This document shows positions 18,062 to 27,579 of a stretch of 64,000 nucleotides of DNA, piece after piece. Location of the stretch: assembly GCA_003859965.1 (NCBI GenBank), contig RQYR01000002.1, positions 62,001 through 126,000 on the forward strand. Direction: 5' to 3'. Both the position numbers and the translations under genes were made by a program. The notes beneath the pieces are model-generated. The model ran no database searches. It worked only from the letters and a program-made list of their open reading frames with translations, and was not told the DNA's origin. This DNA comes from Comamonadaceae bacterium OH2545_COT-014. Lineage in GTDB: Bacteria; Pseudomonadota; Gammaproteobacteria; Burkholderiales; Burkholderiaceae_C. Numbering within the stretch: position 1 is the first letter of the stretch; each line of letters begins with the position of its first letter.

Positions 18062-19837
18062 CTAGGTGATGTCGGCTTTCTGGCCCTGCCCGCCGTACAC
18101 GCGCTCGCGCGGCGGCGAGGTGGTGATGCGCACTGGCTGCGTGCCCAGCGCGGGCGCGCCCGCGCCCTGGCGCCAGGCCAGCGAGTGGTGCAAAAAGCGC
18201 GCGTCGTCGCGCGCGGTGAAGCCGTCCAGCCGCTGGTGCGCACCGCGCGATTCCTGCCGCGCCAGCGCGGCGTGGGCCATGGCTTGAGCGACTTCCAGCG
18301 AGAAGCCCAGCTCGATGGCAGCCAGCCAGTCGGTGTTGAAGGCCAGGCTGTGGTCATCCAGCGTGATGCGGGCGTAGCGCTCGCGCAGCGCGGCCAGGGT
18401 GTCGCAGGTGGCCTGCATGCCGGCCGCGTCGCGATAGATGCCCACGCCCGCTTCCATGCTGCGCTGCATGGCGTCGCGCAGCGCGGGGTGGCGCTCGCCG
18501 TGGCCGTGGGCGGGGTCGAGCAGGGCCAGCAGGCGGCGCTCGGCGGCTTCGGCCTGCTGACGCAGCGCGGGCGTGGCGCGGCCGCGGCCCTGTTCGGCAG
18601 CCCGGCGCGCCGCGCCTTCGCCGGCCAGCTTGCCGAACACCAGCAGCTCGGCCAGCGAGTTGGAGCCCAGGCGGTTGGCGCCGTGCAGGCCGGAGCTGGC
18701 GCATTCGCCCACGGCCCACAGGCCGGGCAGGGGCGTGGCGCCGGCGCCGTCGGTCGGCACGCCGCCCATGGTGTAGTGCACGGCGGGGCAGACGGGGATG
18801 GGTTCTTTGACCGGATCGACGCCCGCGAAGGTGGCGGCGGCCTCGGCGATCAGCGGCAGGCGCTCGTGGATTTTTTGCGCGCCCAGGTGGCGCAGATCCA
18901 GCCACACGGCGGGGCCGTGGGGCGTGTCCACGGTGCGGCCTTTCTGGCGCTCGTGCCAGAAGGCTTGCGAGAGGCGGTCGCGCGGGCCCAGCTCCATGGC
19001 CTTGGGGCGCGGCCAGGGGTCGGGCGGGCCCAGGCCGTAGTCTTGCAGGTAGCGGTAGCCGTCCTTGTTGACGAGAATGCCGCCTTCGCCCCGGCAGCCT
19101 TCGGTCATCAGGATGCCGCTGCCGGGCAGGCAGGTGGGGTGGTACTGCACGAATTCCATGTCGCGCAGCGGCACGCCGGCGCGGTAGGCCATGCCCATGC
19201 CGTCGCCGGTGAGCGTGCCGGCGTTGGTGTTTTGCTTGAACACGCGGCCCGCGCCGCCGGTGGCCAGGATGATGGCGTTGGCGAGGATGGCCACGCGCTC
19301 GCCGCTGGCGATCTCGATGGCCAGCACGCCGCGCGCCTGGCCGCCTTCGACCAGCAGCTCGGCGCAGAAATACTCGTCCCAGCGGCGGATCTGCGGGTAC
19401 TGGAGCGAGGTCTGGAACAGCGTGTGCAGCATGTGAAAGCCGGTGCGGTCGGCGGCGAACCAGGTGCGCTGCACCTTCATGCCGCCGAAAAAGCGCACGT
19501 TGACGCGGCCGTCGTCCTGCCGGCTCCAAGGGCAGCCCCATTGCTCCAGCTGCACCATCTCGTCGGTGCAGCGGGCCACGAAGCTGGCCACCACGTCCTG
19601 GTCGCACAGCCAGTCGCCGCCGGAGACGGTGTCGTCGAAGTGGTTTTGCAGGCTGTCGTCCTCGCGAATCACGCCGGCCGCGCCGCCTTCGGCCGCCACG
19701 GTGTGCGAGCGCATGGGCACGACCTTGGACACCAGCGCCACCTCCAGCGCCGGGTGGGCGCTGGCGGCGGCAATGGCCGCGCGCAGACCCGCGCCGCCGC
19801 CGCCGATGACGATGAGGTCGGTACAGACGATGTGCAT
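18062..19837 (-). CDS. frdA: Fumarate reductase flavoprotein subunit
   Basis: Catalytic FAD subunit that reduces fumarate to succinate (or works in reverse). 591 residues, near E. coli FrdA (602). FAD fold GGGGAGLRAA (12-21); covalent FAD site His45 in SHTVAAEGG; substrate region includes DTVSGGDWLCDQ, HPTCLPGSGILMTEGCRGEGG and CPAVHYTMGGV; SNSLAELLVFG near the end. The start at 19835-19837 (MHIVCTDLIVIGGGGAG) has AGGAAACC upstream; a longer frame adds only non-conserved residues. It leads frdABCD; an inverted repeat and a TATATT box lie in its upstream gap. Confidence 0.95.
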   Translation of the reverse strand: MHIVCTDLIVIGGGGAGLRAAIAAASAHPALEVALVSKVVPMRSHTVAAEGGAAGVIREDDSLQNHFDDTVSGGDWLCDQDVVASFVARCTDEMVQLEQWGCPWSRQDDGRVNVRFFGGMKVQRTWFAADRTGFHMLHTLFQTSLQYPQIRRWDEYFCAELLVEGGQARGVLAIEIASGERVAILANAIILATGGAGRVFKQNTNAGTLTGDGMGMAYRAGVPLRDMEFVQYHPTCLPGSGILMTEGCRGEGGILVNKDGYRYLQDYGLGPPDPWPRPKAMELGPRDRLSQAFWHERQKGRTVDTPHGPAVWLDLRHLGAQKIHERLPLIAEAAATFAGVDPVKEPIPVCPAVHYTMGGVPTDGAGATPLPGLWAVGECASSGLHGANRLGSNSLAELLVFGKLAGEGAARRAAEQGRGRATPALRQQAEAAERRLLALLDPAHGHGERHPALRDAMQRSMEAGVGIYRDAAGMQATCDTLAALRERYARITLDDHSLAFNTDWLAAIELGFSLEVAQAMAHAALARQESRGAHQRLDGFTARDDARFLHHSLAWRQGAGAPALGTQPVRITTSPPRERVYGGQGQKADIT

Positions 19838-19933
19838 GAATCGGTTTCCTGGGCAAAAAACGCCGCTGCAGGCCGCCAACGCCCATAGCTTCAGAGCGGG
19901 CTTAGCGGGTGCGCCACGGCTTAGCTTGCAAAC

Positions 19934-19980
19934 CAATATAGACCCGCTGGCGGGGCGGGCTCATGACTTAACGCAAGTCA
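19934..19980 (-). promoter_or_regulatory. Candidate activator site and -10 box upstream of frdA
   Basis: An inverted repeat TGACTT-N5-AAGTCA (19964-19980) and, nearer the gene, TATATT (19934-19939, minus). No -35 is recognisable, and the palindrome centre sits roughly 40-45 bp before the expected start point, the place of a class II activator. The half-sites do not match FNR (TTGAT-N4-ATCAA) well, so the factor is unknown. Confidence 0.35.
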
Positions 19981-20016
19981 GGAAGCCGCCGGGCCTGCGC
20001 GGCCCGCCGGCAACCG

Positions 20017-20790
20017 TCAAGGCGCGGGACGGGATGCCGGGGCGCTGGCAGGCACAGCGGGGGCGCTGGCGGGCACTGTGGGGGCGGCGGGGGCCACCAG
20101 GTCCATGCGCCGCCGCAGGCGTGCGGCTTCTTCGGCCTGGCCGCTGTCGTCGGCCAGGCGGGCCTGCACGCCCAGCCAGGCCAGCAAGGGGCGGCGCCAG
20201 CCTTGGCGCGAGGCGGTGTCCGCAGCCAGGGCGGCCCCGCCGGGGGGCAGGCGGCCTTGGCGCATGAGCACGCCAGCGGCGATCAGGAGGGCGGCCGGGT
20301 CGGTCACGGCCTGCAAGGCGGCCAGGCCGGGCGGGGCGGCGCTGGCGGCCAGCGCACGGTGCTGGGGCGGCAGCAGCGCGGCCTGGGCGGCGCTGGCCTG
20401 CCCGGCGATGTAGTCGGCATAGGCCTGCTCGGGGCCGGGAGCATCGGCGCGCAGCGGGGCAAAGCCGGTGCAGGGGTCGAACACCAGGCTGGCCACTTGC
20501 AGTGCGCAGCGCGTGAGTTCGACGCGGGCCACCAGTTCGGGACGGCCGGTACGGGCGGTTTCCTCGCGGGCCAGCGTGAACTCGCGCGCGGCCACGCGCG
20601 CCTGGCCGCGCAGGTAGGCCTGGGTGAAGCGTTCCAGGTGCCCCACGGCGTTGACTTGCCAGTCAGGCGCGGGGGGGCCGCCCTGGCAGCCAGCCAGCAG
20701 GGCGGCGGCCAGCAGAAGGCCGGCGGCGGCAGGCCGGGCCATGGCTGGGCGGGCCGGTTGCGGTGGGTGGGGCAAGCGGGGCGCGGTCAT
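20017..20790 (-). CDS. MCE-operon lipoprotein of unknown function
   Basis: 257 residues. A lipoprotein signal ends in LLLAAALLAGCQGG, so the mature protein is probably lipid-anchored. The rest is helical and Ala-rich with no domain I recognise; two cysteines (CALQVASLVFDPC) could pair. The C-terminus is a Pro/Ala/Ser repeat (VPASAPAVPASAPASRPAP). Its ATG (20788-20790) overlaps the stop of the MCE gene as ATGA, the third gene of the permease-MCE-lipoprotein operon. By position it may be the outer-membrane-side partner, as lipoproteins are in other MCE systems, but this is inference. Confidence 0.8.
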   Translation of the reverse strand: MTAPRLPHPPQPARPAMARPAAAGLLLAAALLAGCQGGPPAPDWQVNAVGHLERFTQAYLRGQARVAAREFTLAREETARTGRPELVARVELTRCALQVASLVFDPCTGFAPLRADAPGPEQAYADYIAGQASAAQAALLPPQHRALAASAAPPGLAALQAVTDPAALLIAAGVLMRQGRLPPGGAALAADTASRQGWRRPLLAWLGVQARLADDSGQAEEAARLRRRMDLVAPAAPTVPASAPAVPASAPASRPAP

Positions 20791-21833
20791 GGCAGCTGAA
20801 CCTGTTTTTCTTTGGGTGCAAAGGGCCATTTGCGGTTGAGCTCGGTGATGAGCGCATCAATCTTGCTCAGGCTGGCTTCCACGTCGGCGCGCAGCGTGTC
20901 CAGGTTGGCGCTGGCAGCACGGGCGTTGCCGGAGATGGCCTGGGCGTCTTTCAGCACGGCGTCCACGCGCACCAGGCTCTGGCGCGTGTCGGTCAGCAGG
21001 GCGTGCATTTCTTTCACGGCGCCCTGCGCATTGCCGACCAGGCCGTCTGGGCCCAGCACCTGCCGGTCGGCGCGCTGCACGGTGGTATCGACGCGCGCGG
21101 TCAGGGTGTCCAGGCGCTTGATGAGCTGGGTGGCATGCGCCAGCAGTTCGCTCACGCGGCGGGCGTCGGCGTCGTTGCCGGTCAGCGCGCCCACCATGCC
21201 GCCCTTGGCGCTGTTAAGGCGGGCCGCGAAGGTTTGCACTTCCTTCAGGGTGGCGCTGAGGTCGGACTCGCCGCTGGTGATGCGGTTGATGTTTTGCAGC
21301 ACATCGCGGGCGTCGGCCACCATCTTGGGAATCTCGGCGGAAACGTCGCCGCGCAGCACTTCGCGTTCGGCGTCGGGGGGCAAGGGATCGTCGTCCAGCA
21401 CGCCGGTGAAGGCGCGCAGGCGGGCCGCGCCCACCAGGCCGCGCTCCAGCGTGTACACGCTGGACTGGCGCAGCCAGTGGGCGTCTTTCAGCGGCACGTC
21501 CACCAGAATGCGCACGCGGCCGTCGCCGCCCAGTTCGGTGCGGCGCACGCGGCCAATGGGAAAGCCGGCGAAGGTCATGTCCATGCCGACGACCACGCCC
21601 TCCGCATCGTCGGTGAGCAGCACCAGGCGCTGCGTGGCCTCGAACGCGCCGCGCGCCCACATCAGGTACGCGCCGGCGCCCAGCAGCAGCAGGGCCATCA
21701 GGATGAGCAGCAGCGCGGCGCGCATTTCCAGGCGGCGTTCGGCCCGCCGCTCGGCGGCGCTGGCAGCGCTGGGGGCGGACGCTTCGGCGTGCGGCTGGGG
21801 CAGCGGCGGTTCTGGGGGGGACATCATGGTCAT
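20787..21833 (-). CDS. MlaD/MCE-domain protein
   Basis: 348 residues. A 35-residue cytoplasmic start, one membrane helix (about 38-58, RAALLLILMALLLLGAGAYL), then one MCE domain (about 66-140, LTDDAEGVVVGMDMTFAGFPIGRV) and a long helical C-terminus (about 160-345). MCE proteins form periplasmic hexamers that carry lipids between the membranes. The N-terminus reads MTMM, so the exact start could be any of the first three ATGs. It begins 3 bp after the permease gene and overlaps the lipoprotein gene by 4 bp, a tight operon. Confidence 0.88.
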   Translation of the reverse strand: MTMMSPPEPPLPQPHAEASAPSAASAAERRAERRLEMRAALLLILMALLLLGAGAYLMWARGAFEATQRLVLLTDDAEGVVVGMDMTFAGFPIGRVRRTELGGDGRVRILVDVPLKDAHWLRQSSVYTLERGLVGAARLRAFTGVLDDDPLPPDAEREVLRGDVSAEIPKMVADARDVLQNINRITSGESDLSATLKEVQTFAARLNSAKGGMVGALTGNDADARRVSELLAHATQLIKRLDTLTARVDTTVQRADRQVLGPDGLVGNAQGAVKEMHALLTDTRQSLVRVDAVLKDAQAISGNARAASANLDTLRADVEASLSKIDALITELNRKWPFAPKEKQVQLP

Positions 21834-21836
21834 TGG

Positions 21837-22643
21837 TCAGTAATAGTTGCCCACGAGCGAGGCGATCTCGATCACCAGCATCAGCACGAACATTTGCACC
21901 AGCCCTTGCAATTCCACGCTGGTGCGCGAGGCGCGGTGCGGAAAGTCGCGTAGCGCATTGCCCACCGGCAGCAGCGCCACGGCCAGCGCGAACAGCAGCG
22001 TTTTCAGGCCGAAGATGAGTGACACCACCGGGTTGAAGATGTTGCCCACGGCGCGGTTGTACGACGCCAGGCCCGCCAGCGTGAAGCCATGCACGGCCAG
22101 ATAGGCCAGCAGCAGCGAGATGCTGCAGCTCACCACCGCCAGCAGCAGCACCGCGAAGATGCCCGCCAGCACGCGCGGCAGCACTTCCAGCGCCAGCGGC
22201 TCCAGCCCGCGTGCGCGCATGGCATCCAGCGCGCCGCGCTTGCGCAGCTTGTACAGCTCCGAGCCGCCGGGAATGCTGTACTCCACCGCCACGAACAGCG
22301 CCGCCGCCAGCGGCACCAGCTCCAGCACCAGAACGCGCACCACGGCATCCAGCGCGTATTGCGACAGGCCGTAGGCGAAGGCAGTCACCACCACGATGCG
22401 GATGACCACCACGTTGAACAGCGCCATCAGCGTGGTAAAGCCCGGCAGCCCCGGCCCGGCGGCCCAATAAATGTGGCGCAGCGCGGCGCTGCGCCCGCGC
22501 GGCCCGTAGGACGAGGGGGAAAAGGCCAGCACCATCAGCTGCGCGCCAATGAACGCCACCTGCCACCAGCCCGCCAGCCAGCGCAGCGCGCCATGGCCCA
22601 GCGCCAGCAGCCAGCGGTACAGAGAAAGCCCCCAGGTGATCAT
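21837..22643 (-). CDS. MlaE-family ABC lipid transporter permease
   Basis: 268 residues, five or six hydrophobic segments. MlaE landmarks: an N-terminal interface helix, then VEYSIPGGSELYKLRKRGALDAMRARGLEPLALEVLPRVLAG, which contains the conserved cytoplasmic E-x(n)-A-x-E-like coupling region, and the C-terminal IFNPVVSLIFGLKTLLFAL. First gene of the operon with the MCE protein and lipoprotein. No ATP-binding gene lies beside it: upstream is intergenic DNA and a plus-strand gene, so the MlaF-type ATPase must come from elsewhere. The length is normal for MlaE (about 260). Confidence 0.85.
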   Translation of the reverse strand: MITWGLSLYRWLLALGHGALRWLAGWWQVAFIGAQLMVLAFSPSSYGPRGRSAALRHIYWAAGPGLPGFTTLMALFNVVVIRIVVVTAFAYGLSQYALDAVVRVLVLELVPLAAALFVAVEYSIPGGSELYKLRKRGALDAMRARGLEPLALEVLPRVLAGIFAVLLLAVVSCSISLLLAYLAVHGFTLAGLASYNRAVGNIFNPVVSLIFGLKTLLFALAVALLPVGNALRDFPHRASRTSVELQGLVQMFVLMLVIEIASLVGNYY

Positions 22644-23098
22644 GGCGGCGCATGATAGCGGCGAGCAGGCCGCGCCAGCCGGCTTGCCCTATGGGCTGTG
22701 CGTGGCGCGCCAAGGTGCTGCAAAAAAAGGAGCTTCTTGGGCAGAAGGGATGGGCCTTGAGGGCTTTTTTGGTGCCAGATGGCCCTTGGTGGCCTGTCTG
22801 CGGCATGCCGCAGGGCGGACAGGGCCGCCGGGCATGGCAGAACATGCGCGGCGCCGCCATGCTGGCGTTGCGGCGGCCAGCCGGTGTTTGCGTCGTGGCC
22901 TGCTTTTTCTGACCAGGCGCTGATTGCGTGCCGCCGCCATGCATGGCGCCAGGGGCGTGGCTGTGCAGGTGGACGGCATGTCTGGTGCGCGGCGCGGGCC
23001 GTGAAGCGGCTGCCCGCGTCCGGCCCGCCTGCCACACCCTAAACTGCCGCCCACGGCGCGGCCGCAGCCGCGTTGGCAGAGAAAAAGGGGAAACAACC
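22644..23098. other. Intergenic region between MCE operon and DUF606 gene
   Basis: 455 bp between divergent genes. It holds a nested palindrome (22793-22821) and otherwise no gene I can support; short open frames here lack RBS or family resemblance. Promoters for both flanking genes should lie here. Confidence 0.55.
22793..22821. repeat. Nested GC palindrome
   Basis: Inner 16-bp perfect palindrome CTGCGGCATGCCGCAG (22798-22813) inside outer arms CCTGTC / GGACAGG. It would form a stable hairpin on either strand but has no adjacent T-run. Confidence 0.4.
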
Positions 23099-23581
23099 AT
23101 GCTTTTTTATTACCTGATTGCCTTGCTGGCCGGGGTGGCGGCGGCCACGCAGGCGGCGGTGAACAGCCAGTTGGCAGCGGGCCTGGGCGGGCAGCCGGTG
23201 CTGGCCGCGCTGGTGTCGTTTGCGGTAGGCACGGTCTTTCTGGCGCTGGCGGGGCTGGGTTTGGCCGATGTGCCGCGCGCCTGGGCGGCCTTGCCGCGTC
23301 AGCCGTTGTGGCTGTGGCTGGGCGGGGTGCTGGGGGCCGGGTTTGTTTTGACGATGGTGGTGCTGGCGCCGCGCGTCGGCATCGTGAACTTGCTGTTTTG
23401 CATCATCGTGGGCCAGTTGCTGGCGGCCACGGTGATTGACCACTGGGGGCTGCTGCGCATGCCCGCCCGCCCGATGAACTGGAGCCGTCTGCTGGGCCTG
23501 AGTGTCATGGCGCTGGGGCTGGGCCTGTTCTTCTTTGGCGAACGCCTGGCGCGGGCGCTGGCGCAGTGGGGGAAGGCTTGA
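23099..23581 (+). CDS. DUF606 (DMT superfamily) membrane transporter
   Basis: 160 residues, five hydrophobic segments. MLFYYLIALLAGVAAATQAAVNSQLAAGLGG with the conserved N-Q-x-L/A pair, then VSFAVGTVFLALAG, and the distal WLGGVLGAGFVLTMVVLAPRVGIVNLLF block are hallmarks of the short DUF606 transporter family. Such half-size DMT proteins probably dimerise; substrates are unknown. The ATG at 23099 has GAAAAAGGGGAAAC upstream as a purine-rich RBS. It is alone, and convergent with the nqr operon end. Confidence 0.85.
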   Translation: MLFYYLIALLAGVAAATQAAVNSQLAAGLGGQPVLAALVSFAVGTVFLALAGLGLADVPRAWAALPRQPLWLWLGGVLGAGFVLTMVVLAPRVGIVNLLFCIIVGQLLAATVIDHWGLLRMPARPMNWSRLLGLSVMALGLGLFFFGERLARALAQWGKA

Positions 23582-23643
23582 GACAATGGCGCCGTGGCGG
23601 GCGTGTACAAAACCCTCTGGCTCTGCCAGGCTTTAATGCGATG

Positions 23644-23707
23644 AAACGGGATTTTGCGCCCGTTTGGCGTCATTTGTAGCTATCAAAAATAAAGCATTCA
23701 TGACGCC
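23644..23707. terminator. Two hairpins between DUF606 gene and nqr operon end
   Basis: AAACGGG / CCCGTTT (23644-23650 with 23659-23665) followed by GGCGTCA / TGACGCC (23666-23672 with 23701-23707) around an AT-rich loop containing TAGCTATCAAAAATA. The pair lies where two convergent transcripts meet and may end both; T-runs are weak. Confidence 0.4.
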
Positions 23708-23718
23708 GGCTGCGTATG

Positions 23719-23736
23719 CAAGGCATGCCTGCCTTG
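23719..23736 (-). terminator. Hairpin just past nqrM
   Basis: 7-bp stem CAAGGCA / TGCCTTG with a 4-nt loop, 4 bp beyond the nqrM stop. No T-run, so it may protect the mRNA 3' end rather than terminate. Confidence 0.35.
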
Positions 23737-23739
23737 GTT

Positions 23740-23943
23740 TCATTCAGGCTGTGCGTTGGGGCGCCCGTTCTGGTTGCGGCACTTGCTGAAATCATTGCCG
23801 CAGATGCCGCATTCTTTTTCGATGCCCAGGTTGGCAATGCCGCCGCAGGAGCCGGCAATGGGCTTGCGCCCGGCCATGACGCCGATGGCCATGCCGGCCA
23901 CGACCAGCAGCAGCACGAGAAAGGCGATCAGCCAGATCAGCAT
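23740..23943 (-). CDS. nqrM: Na+-NQR maturation factor NqrM
   Basis: 67 residues. One membrane helix (MLIWLIAFLVLLLVVAGMAI) followed by the family core GRKPIAGSCGGIANLGIEKECGIC with Cys33, Cys45 and Cys48. NqrM is needed for Na+-NQR assembly, probably to deliver iron to the NqrD/NqrE cysteine site. It lies 11 bp after apbE, last in nqrABCDEF-apbE-nqrM, the same order as in Vibrio. The ATG at 23941-23943 is unambiguous. Confidence 0.93.
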   Translation of the reverse strand: MLIWLIAFLVLLLVVAGMAIGVMAGRKPIAGSCGGIANLGIEKECGICGNDFSKCRNQNGRPNAQPE

Positions 23944-23954
23944 GTTCAGTTCCT

Positions 23955-25094
23955 TCAGTCCTTGGGGGGCGTGGATGGAAAACGGGCCTCAAAAGCGGGC
24001 GTGGGCCGGCTGTCAAAGCCCTGGGCGGTGCGGGTGACGAACAGCGCGGCCAGATTGTGCCGCACGGCGTAGTCAAAGCCCTGCTGCGGGCCCAGCGCCA
24101 TGAGCAGGGTGGACAGGCCGTCAGCCTGCAAGGCGCTGGGCGTGGCCACGGTGACGGCGGCGAGCCGGTGGGTGACGGGGCGCAGGGTGCGCGCGTCGAT
24201 CATGTGCGAGAGGCGCTGGCCGCCCGCTTCGCGATAGTGGCGGTAGTCGCCCGAAGTGGAGAGCGACAGGCCGTCAAGCGGCACGATTTTTTGCGCCTGG
24301 CGCTGGCTGTCCAGCGGCGCTTCGATGGCCACGCGCCAAGGCGCGCCATCGGGCTTGCGGCCGGCGCCGCGGATTTCGCCGGTGACTTCGATCAGGTAAC
24401 TGGCGATGCCTTGCGCGGTGAGCAGTTCGGCAATGCCGTCCACCGCGTAGCCGGCGGCGATGCTGTTGAAGTCGATCTGGATGGGCGCGTCCTTGCACAG
24501 CCGCGCGCCGTCAATGCGCAGATGCCGCTGGCCGATGCGCGGGCGCAGGCGTTCCAGTGCGTCGGGCGTGGGTGTGGCGTGCTGCGCGGCGGCGAGGGCC
24601 GATGCGCTGGTCAAGGCTTGCCGGGCCGTGGCGGCGCGGGGGCCAAAGCCCCAGGCGTCCAGCACGGGCAGCAGGGTGATGTCGTACGCGCCTTCGCCCT
24701 GGGCCGCCAGTTGCTGGGCATGGCGGGCCAGGGCAATGGCTTCGGCCGGCATGTCCAGGCACGCGCCAGCCGGGGCGGCGTTGAAGCGGGCCAGGTCGGA
24801 GTCGGGGCGGTAAGTGGAGACGGCGCGGTCCAGCCGGGCCAGCAGGTCTTGCACCTGCGGCAGCAAGGCGGCGGCCTGCGGCGTGCCGGGCGCCTGCACG
24901 TAGCTGATGTGGAAGGTGCTGCCCATGGTGGGGCCCGAGAGGCGTTCCACCGGGGGCGGGCGCTGGCAGGCGGTGAGCAGGGCCGCGGCCAGGCATGCTG
25001 CTCCGTACACAGCGCCCCAGGCAAAAAAGGCTGGCCCTGGGGCCAGCCGCTTGCGGGGAGAGAAGGATAGGAGGGGCTCAGCCACCAAAGTCAT
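23955..25094 (-). CDS. apbE: FAD:protein FMN transferase (flavin-attaching lipoprotein)
   Basis: 379 residues. ApbE uses FAD to attach FMN to a threonine of NqrB and NqrC. A lipoprotein-like N-terminus ends at LLTAC (Cys43), placing it outside the membrane. Family blocks: [13 protein letters not shown], then [19 protein letters not shown] (FAD site), [40 protein letters not shown] and [15 protein letters not shown]. The start at 25092-25094 overlaps nqrF by 17 bp, which keeps the signal region. Its place in the operon ties it to Nqr flavinylation. Confidence 0.94.
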   Translation of the reverse strand: MTLVAEPLLSFSPRKRLAPGPAFFAWGAVYGAACLAAALLTACQRPPPVERLSGPTMGSTFHISYVQAPGTPQAAALLPQVQDLLARLDRAVSTYRPDSDLARFNAAPAGACLDMPAEAIALARHAQQLAAQGEGAYDITLLPVLDAWGFGPRAATARQALTSASALAAAQHATPTPDALERLRPRIGQRHLRIDGARLCKDAPIQIDFNSIAAGYAVDGIAELLTAQGIASYLIEVTGEIRGAGRKPDGAPWRVAIEAPLDSQRQAQKIVPLDGLSLSTSGDYRHYREAGGQRLSHMIDARTLRPVTHRLAAVTVATPSALQADGLSTLLMALGPQQGFDYAVRHNLAALFVTRTAQGFDSRPTPAFEARFPSTPPKD

Positions 25095-26301
25095 CCAAAA
25101 AGATGCTGTCGCGCTCCACGCCCAGATCCAGCAGCATTTGGATGACGGCGGCGTTCATCATGGGGGGGCCGCACATGTAGAACTCGCAGTCCTCGGGGGC
25201 GGGGTGGTCCTTGAGGTAGTTCTCGTACAGCACGTTGTGGATGAAGCCGGTGTAGCCGGTCCAGTTGTCCTCGGGCAGCGGGTCGGAGAGGGCCAGGTGC
25301 CAGGTGAAGTTGGGGTTTTCGGCGGCGAGCTGGTCGTATTCCTCGGTGTAGAAGGCTTCGCGCAGCGAACGCGCGCCGTACCAGAAGCTGATCTTGCGCT
25401 TGCTGTTCAGGCGCTTGAGCTGGTCGAAGATGTGCGAGCGCATGGGCGCCATGCCTGCGCCGCCGCCGATGAAGACCATTTCGGCGTCGGTGTCCTTGGC
25501 GAAGAATTCGCCAAACGGGCCGTACACGGTGACTTTGTCGCCGGGCTTGAGGTTGAACACCCAGGAGGACATTTGCCCCGGCGGCACGTCGTCGCGCCCC
25601 GGCGGCGGGGTGGCCACGCGGATGTTGAACTTGACGATGCCTTTTTCCTCGGGGTAGTTGGCCATGGAGTAGGCGCGGATCACCGGCTCATCGACCTTGG
25701 AGACGTAGCGCCAGAGGTTGAACTTGTCCCAGTCGGCGCGGTATTCCTCGGCGATGTCGAAATCCTTGTAGGCCACGGTGTGCGGCGGGCATTCGAGCTG
25801 CACATAGCCGCCAGCGCGGAAGTCCACGTTCTCGCCCTCGGGCAGGCGCAGGGTCAGCTCCTTGATGAAGGTGGCGACGTTGGGGTTGCTCTCCACCGTG
25901 CATTCCCACTTTTTCACGCCAAAGACTTCTTCGGGCACTTCGATCTTCATGTCCTGCTTGACCGGGGTCTGGCAGGACAGGCGCCAGCCTTCGCGCGCCT
26001 GGCGGCGGGTGAAGTGCGATTCTTCGGTGGGCAGCATTTCGCCGCCGCCCGATTCGACGATGCACTTGCATTGCGCGCAGGTGCCGCCGCCGCCGCAGGC
26101 CGAGGAGAGGAAGATGTTGTGCGATGCCAGGGTTTGCAGCAGCTTGCCGCCAGCGGGCACGGTGATGCTGCGCTCGCCGTTGATTTCAATGGTCACGTCG
26201 CCGCTGGCGACCAGCTTGGAGCGGGCGAACAGGATGATGAGCACCAGCGCCAGCACGATGGCGGTGAACATGCCCACGCCCAGCAGGATTTCCGTGCTCA
26301 T
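25078..26301 (-). CDS. nqrF: Na+-NQR subunit F, NADH dehydrogenase
   Basis: Entry point of electrons from NADH. 407 residues: one N-terminal membrane helix (about 5-25); a [2Fe-2S] ferredoxin domain with Cys69, Cys75, Cys78 and Cys110 ([15 protein letters not shown]...LSC); an FAD domain with RAYSMAN; and an NADH domain with [12 protein letters not shown] and MCGPPMMN. C-terminal DDFGG is typical. The ATG overlaps the nqrE stop by ATGA. Confidence 0.97.
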   Translation of the reverse strand: MSTEILLGVGMFTAIVLALVLIILFARSKLVASGDVTIEINGERSITVPAGGKLLQTLASHNIFLSSACGGGGTCAQCKCIVESGGGEMLPTEESHFTRRQAREGWRLSCQTPVKQDMKIEVPEEVFGVKKWECTVESNPNVATFIKELTLRLPEGENVDFRAGGYVQLECPPHTVAYKDFDIAEEYRADWDKFNLWRYVSKVDEPVIRAYSMANYPEEKGIVKFNIRVATPPPGRDDVPPGQMSSWVFNLKPGDKVTVYGPFGEFFAKDTDAEMVFIGGGAGMAPMRSHIFDQLKRLNSKRKISFWYGARSLREAFYTEEYDQLAAENPNFTWHLALSDPLPEDNWTGYTGFIHNVLYENYLKDHPAPEDCEFYMCGPPMMNAAVIQMLLDLGVERDSIFLDDFGG

Positions 26302-26906
26302 AGCTGCACCCCCGAGAACGACATGAAGCCCAGGGCCATCAGGCCGATGGTGATGAAGGTGATGCCCAGCCCTTGCAGGCCGGCGGGCACGTCGCTGTAC
26401 TTAAGCTTTTCGCGGATGCCCGCCAGCGCGGCAATGGCCAGCGCCCACGACAGGCCCGAGCCCACGCCGTAGACGGCGCTTTCGGCCAGGTTGTAGTCGC
26501 GCTCGACCATGAACAGCGTGCCGCCCATAATGGCGCAGTTCACCGTGATCAGCGGCAGGAACACGCCCAGCGCGTTGTAGAGGCTGGGCACGTATTTATC
26601 CAGCAGCATTTCCAGAATCTGCACCAGCGCGGCAATCACGCCGATGTAGGACAGCAGGCCCAGAAAGCTCAAATCCACCTCGGGCAGGGCGGCCCAGGCC
26701 AGCGCGCCGTCCTTGAGCAACCAGGTGTAGATCAGGTTGTTGGCGGGCACGGTGATGGCCTGCACCACCACCACGGCAATCCCTAAGCCAATGGCCGTTT
26801 CCACCTTTTTGGAGATGGCGATGAAGGTGCACATGCCCAAAAAGAAGGCCAGCGCCATGTTCTCGACGAACACGGAGCGGAAAAACAGGCTGAGGTAGTG
26901 TTCCAT
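26298..26906 (-). CDS. nqrE: Na+-NQR subunit E
   Basis: 202 residues, six membrane helices. [29 protein letters not shown] contains the conserved Cys26 that, with NqrD, coordinates the intramembrane iron centre. [15 protein letters not shown] holds the second cysteine. It starts 1 bp after the nqrD stop and overlaps nqrF by 4 bp. Confidence 0.96.
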   Translation of the reverse strand: MEHYLSLFFRSVFVENMALAFFLGMCTFIAISKKVETAIGLGIAVVVVQAITVPANNLIYTWLLKDGALAWAALPEVDLSFLGLLSYIGVIAALVQILEMLLDKYVPSLYNALGVFLPLITVNCAIMGGTLFMVERDYNLAESAVYGVGSGLSWALAIAALAGIREKLKYSDVPAGLQGLGITFITIGLMALGFMSFSGVQL

Positions 26907-26907
26907 C

Positions 26908-27576
26908 TCAGATGCCCTCCTTGCCGCTCACATGCGGCGCCATGCGGAAGGCGGGCGCCTCGTTCTGCTCGGTCTTCCAACTGCGCAGCGCCCAGATGAT
27001 GAGGCCGATGAGGAAGAAGGCCGAGGGCGGCAGCAGCAGCAGGCCGTTGGGCACGTACCAGCCGCCGTCATTGACCGTGGGCAGCACGGCGATGCCAAAC
27101 AGCTTGCCCGCGCCGAACAGCTCGCGCACGAAGCCCAGCGCCAGCAGCATGGCGCTGTAGCCCAGGCCGTTGCCGATGCCGTCAAAGAACGAGAGCATGG
27201 GCGGATTCTGCATGGCAAAAGCCTCGGCGCGGCCCATGACGATGCAGTTGGTGATGATCAGGCCGACGAACACCGACAGCTGCTTGGACAGTGAGTAGGC
27301 AAAGGCCTTGAGCGCCTGGTCCACCACGATCACCAGCGAGGCGATGATGACCATTTGCACGATCATGCGGATGGAGCCCGGAATCTGCGCCCGAATGCTG
27401 GAGATGAACAGGTTGGAAAAGCCGGTGACCAGCGTCAGCGCCACCGACATGACCAGCGCCGTCTTGAGGTTGGAGGTGACGGCCAGCGCCGAGCAAATGC
27501 CCAGGATTTGCAGGCCGATGGGGTTGTTCTTGAAGACCGGATCGAACAGGACTTGCTTGATCGTGGGTTGTGCCAT
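26908..27576 (-). CDS. nqrD: Na+-NQR subunit D
   Basis: 222 residues, six helices. [26 protein letters not shown] and [18 protein letters not shown] carry the two conserved cysteines (Cys29 and Cys112 or so) for the membrane iron site. It starts 3 bp after nqrC and is followed at 1 bp by nqrE. Confidence 0.96.
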   Translation of the reverse strand: MAQPTIKQVLFDPVFKNNPIGLQILGICSALAVTSNLKTALVMSVALTLVTGFSNLFISSIRAQIPGSIRMIVQMVIIASLVIVVDQALKAFAYSLSKQLSVFVGLIITNCIVMGRAEAFAMQNPPMLSFFDGIGNGLGYSAMLLALGFVRELFGAGKLFGIAVLPTVNDGGWYVPNGLLLLPPSAFFLIGLIIWALRSWKTEQNEAPAFRMAPHVSGKEGI

Positions 27577-27579
27577 GGG

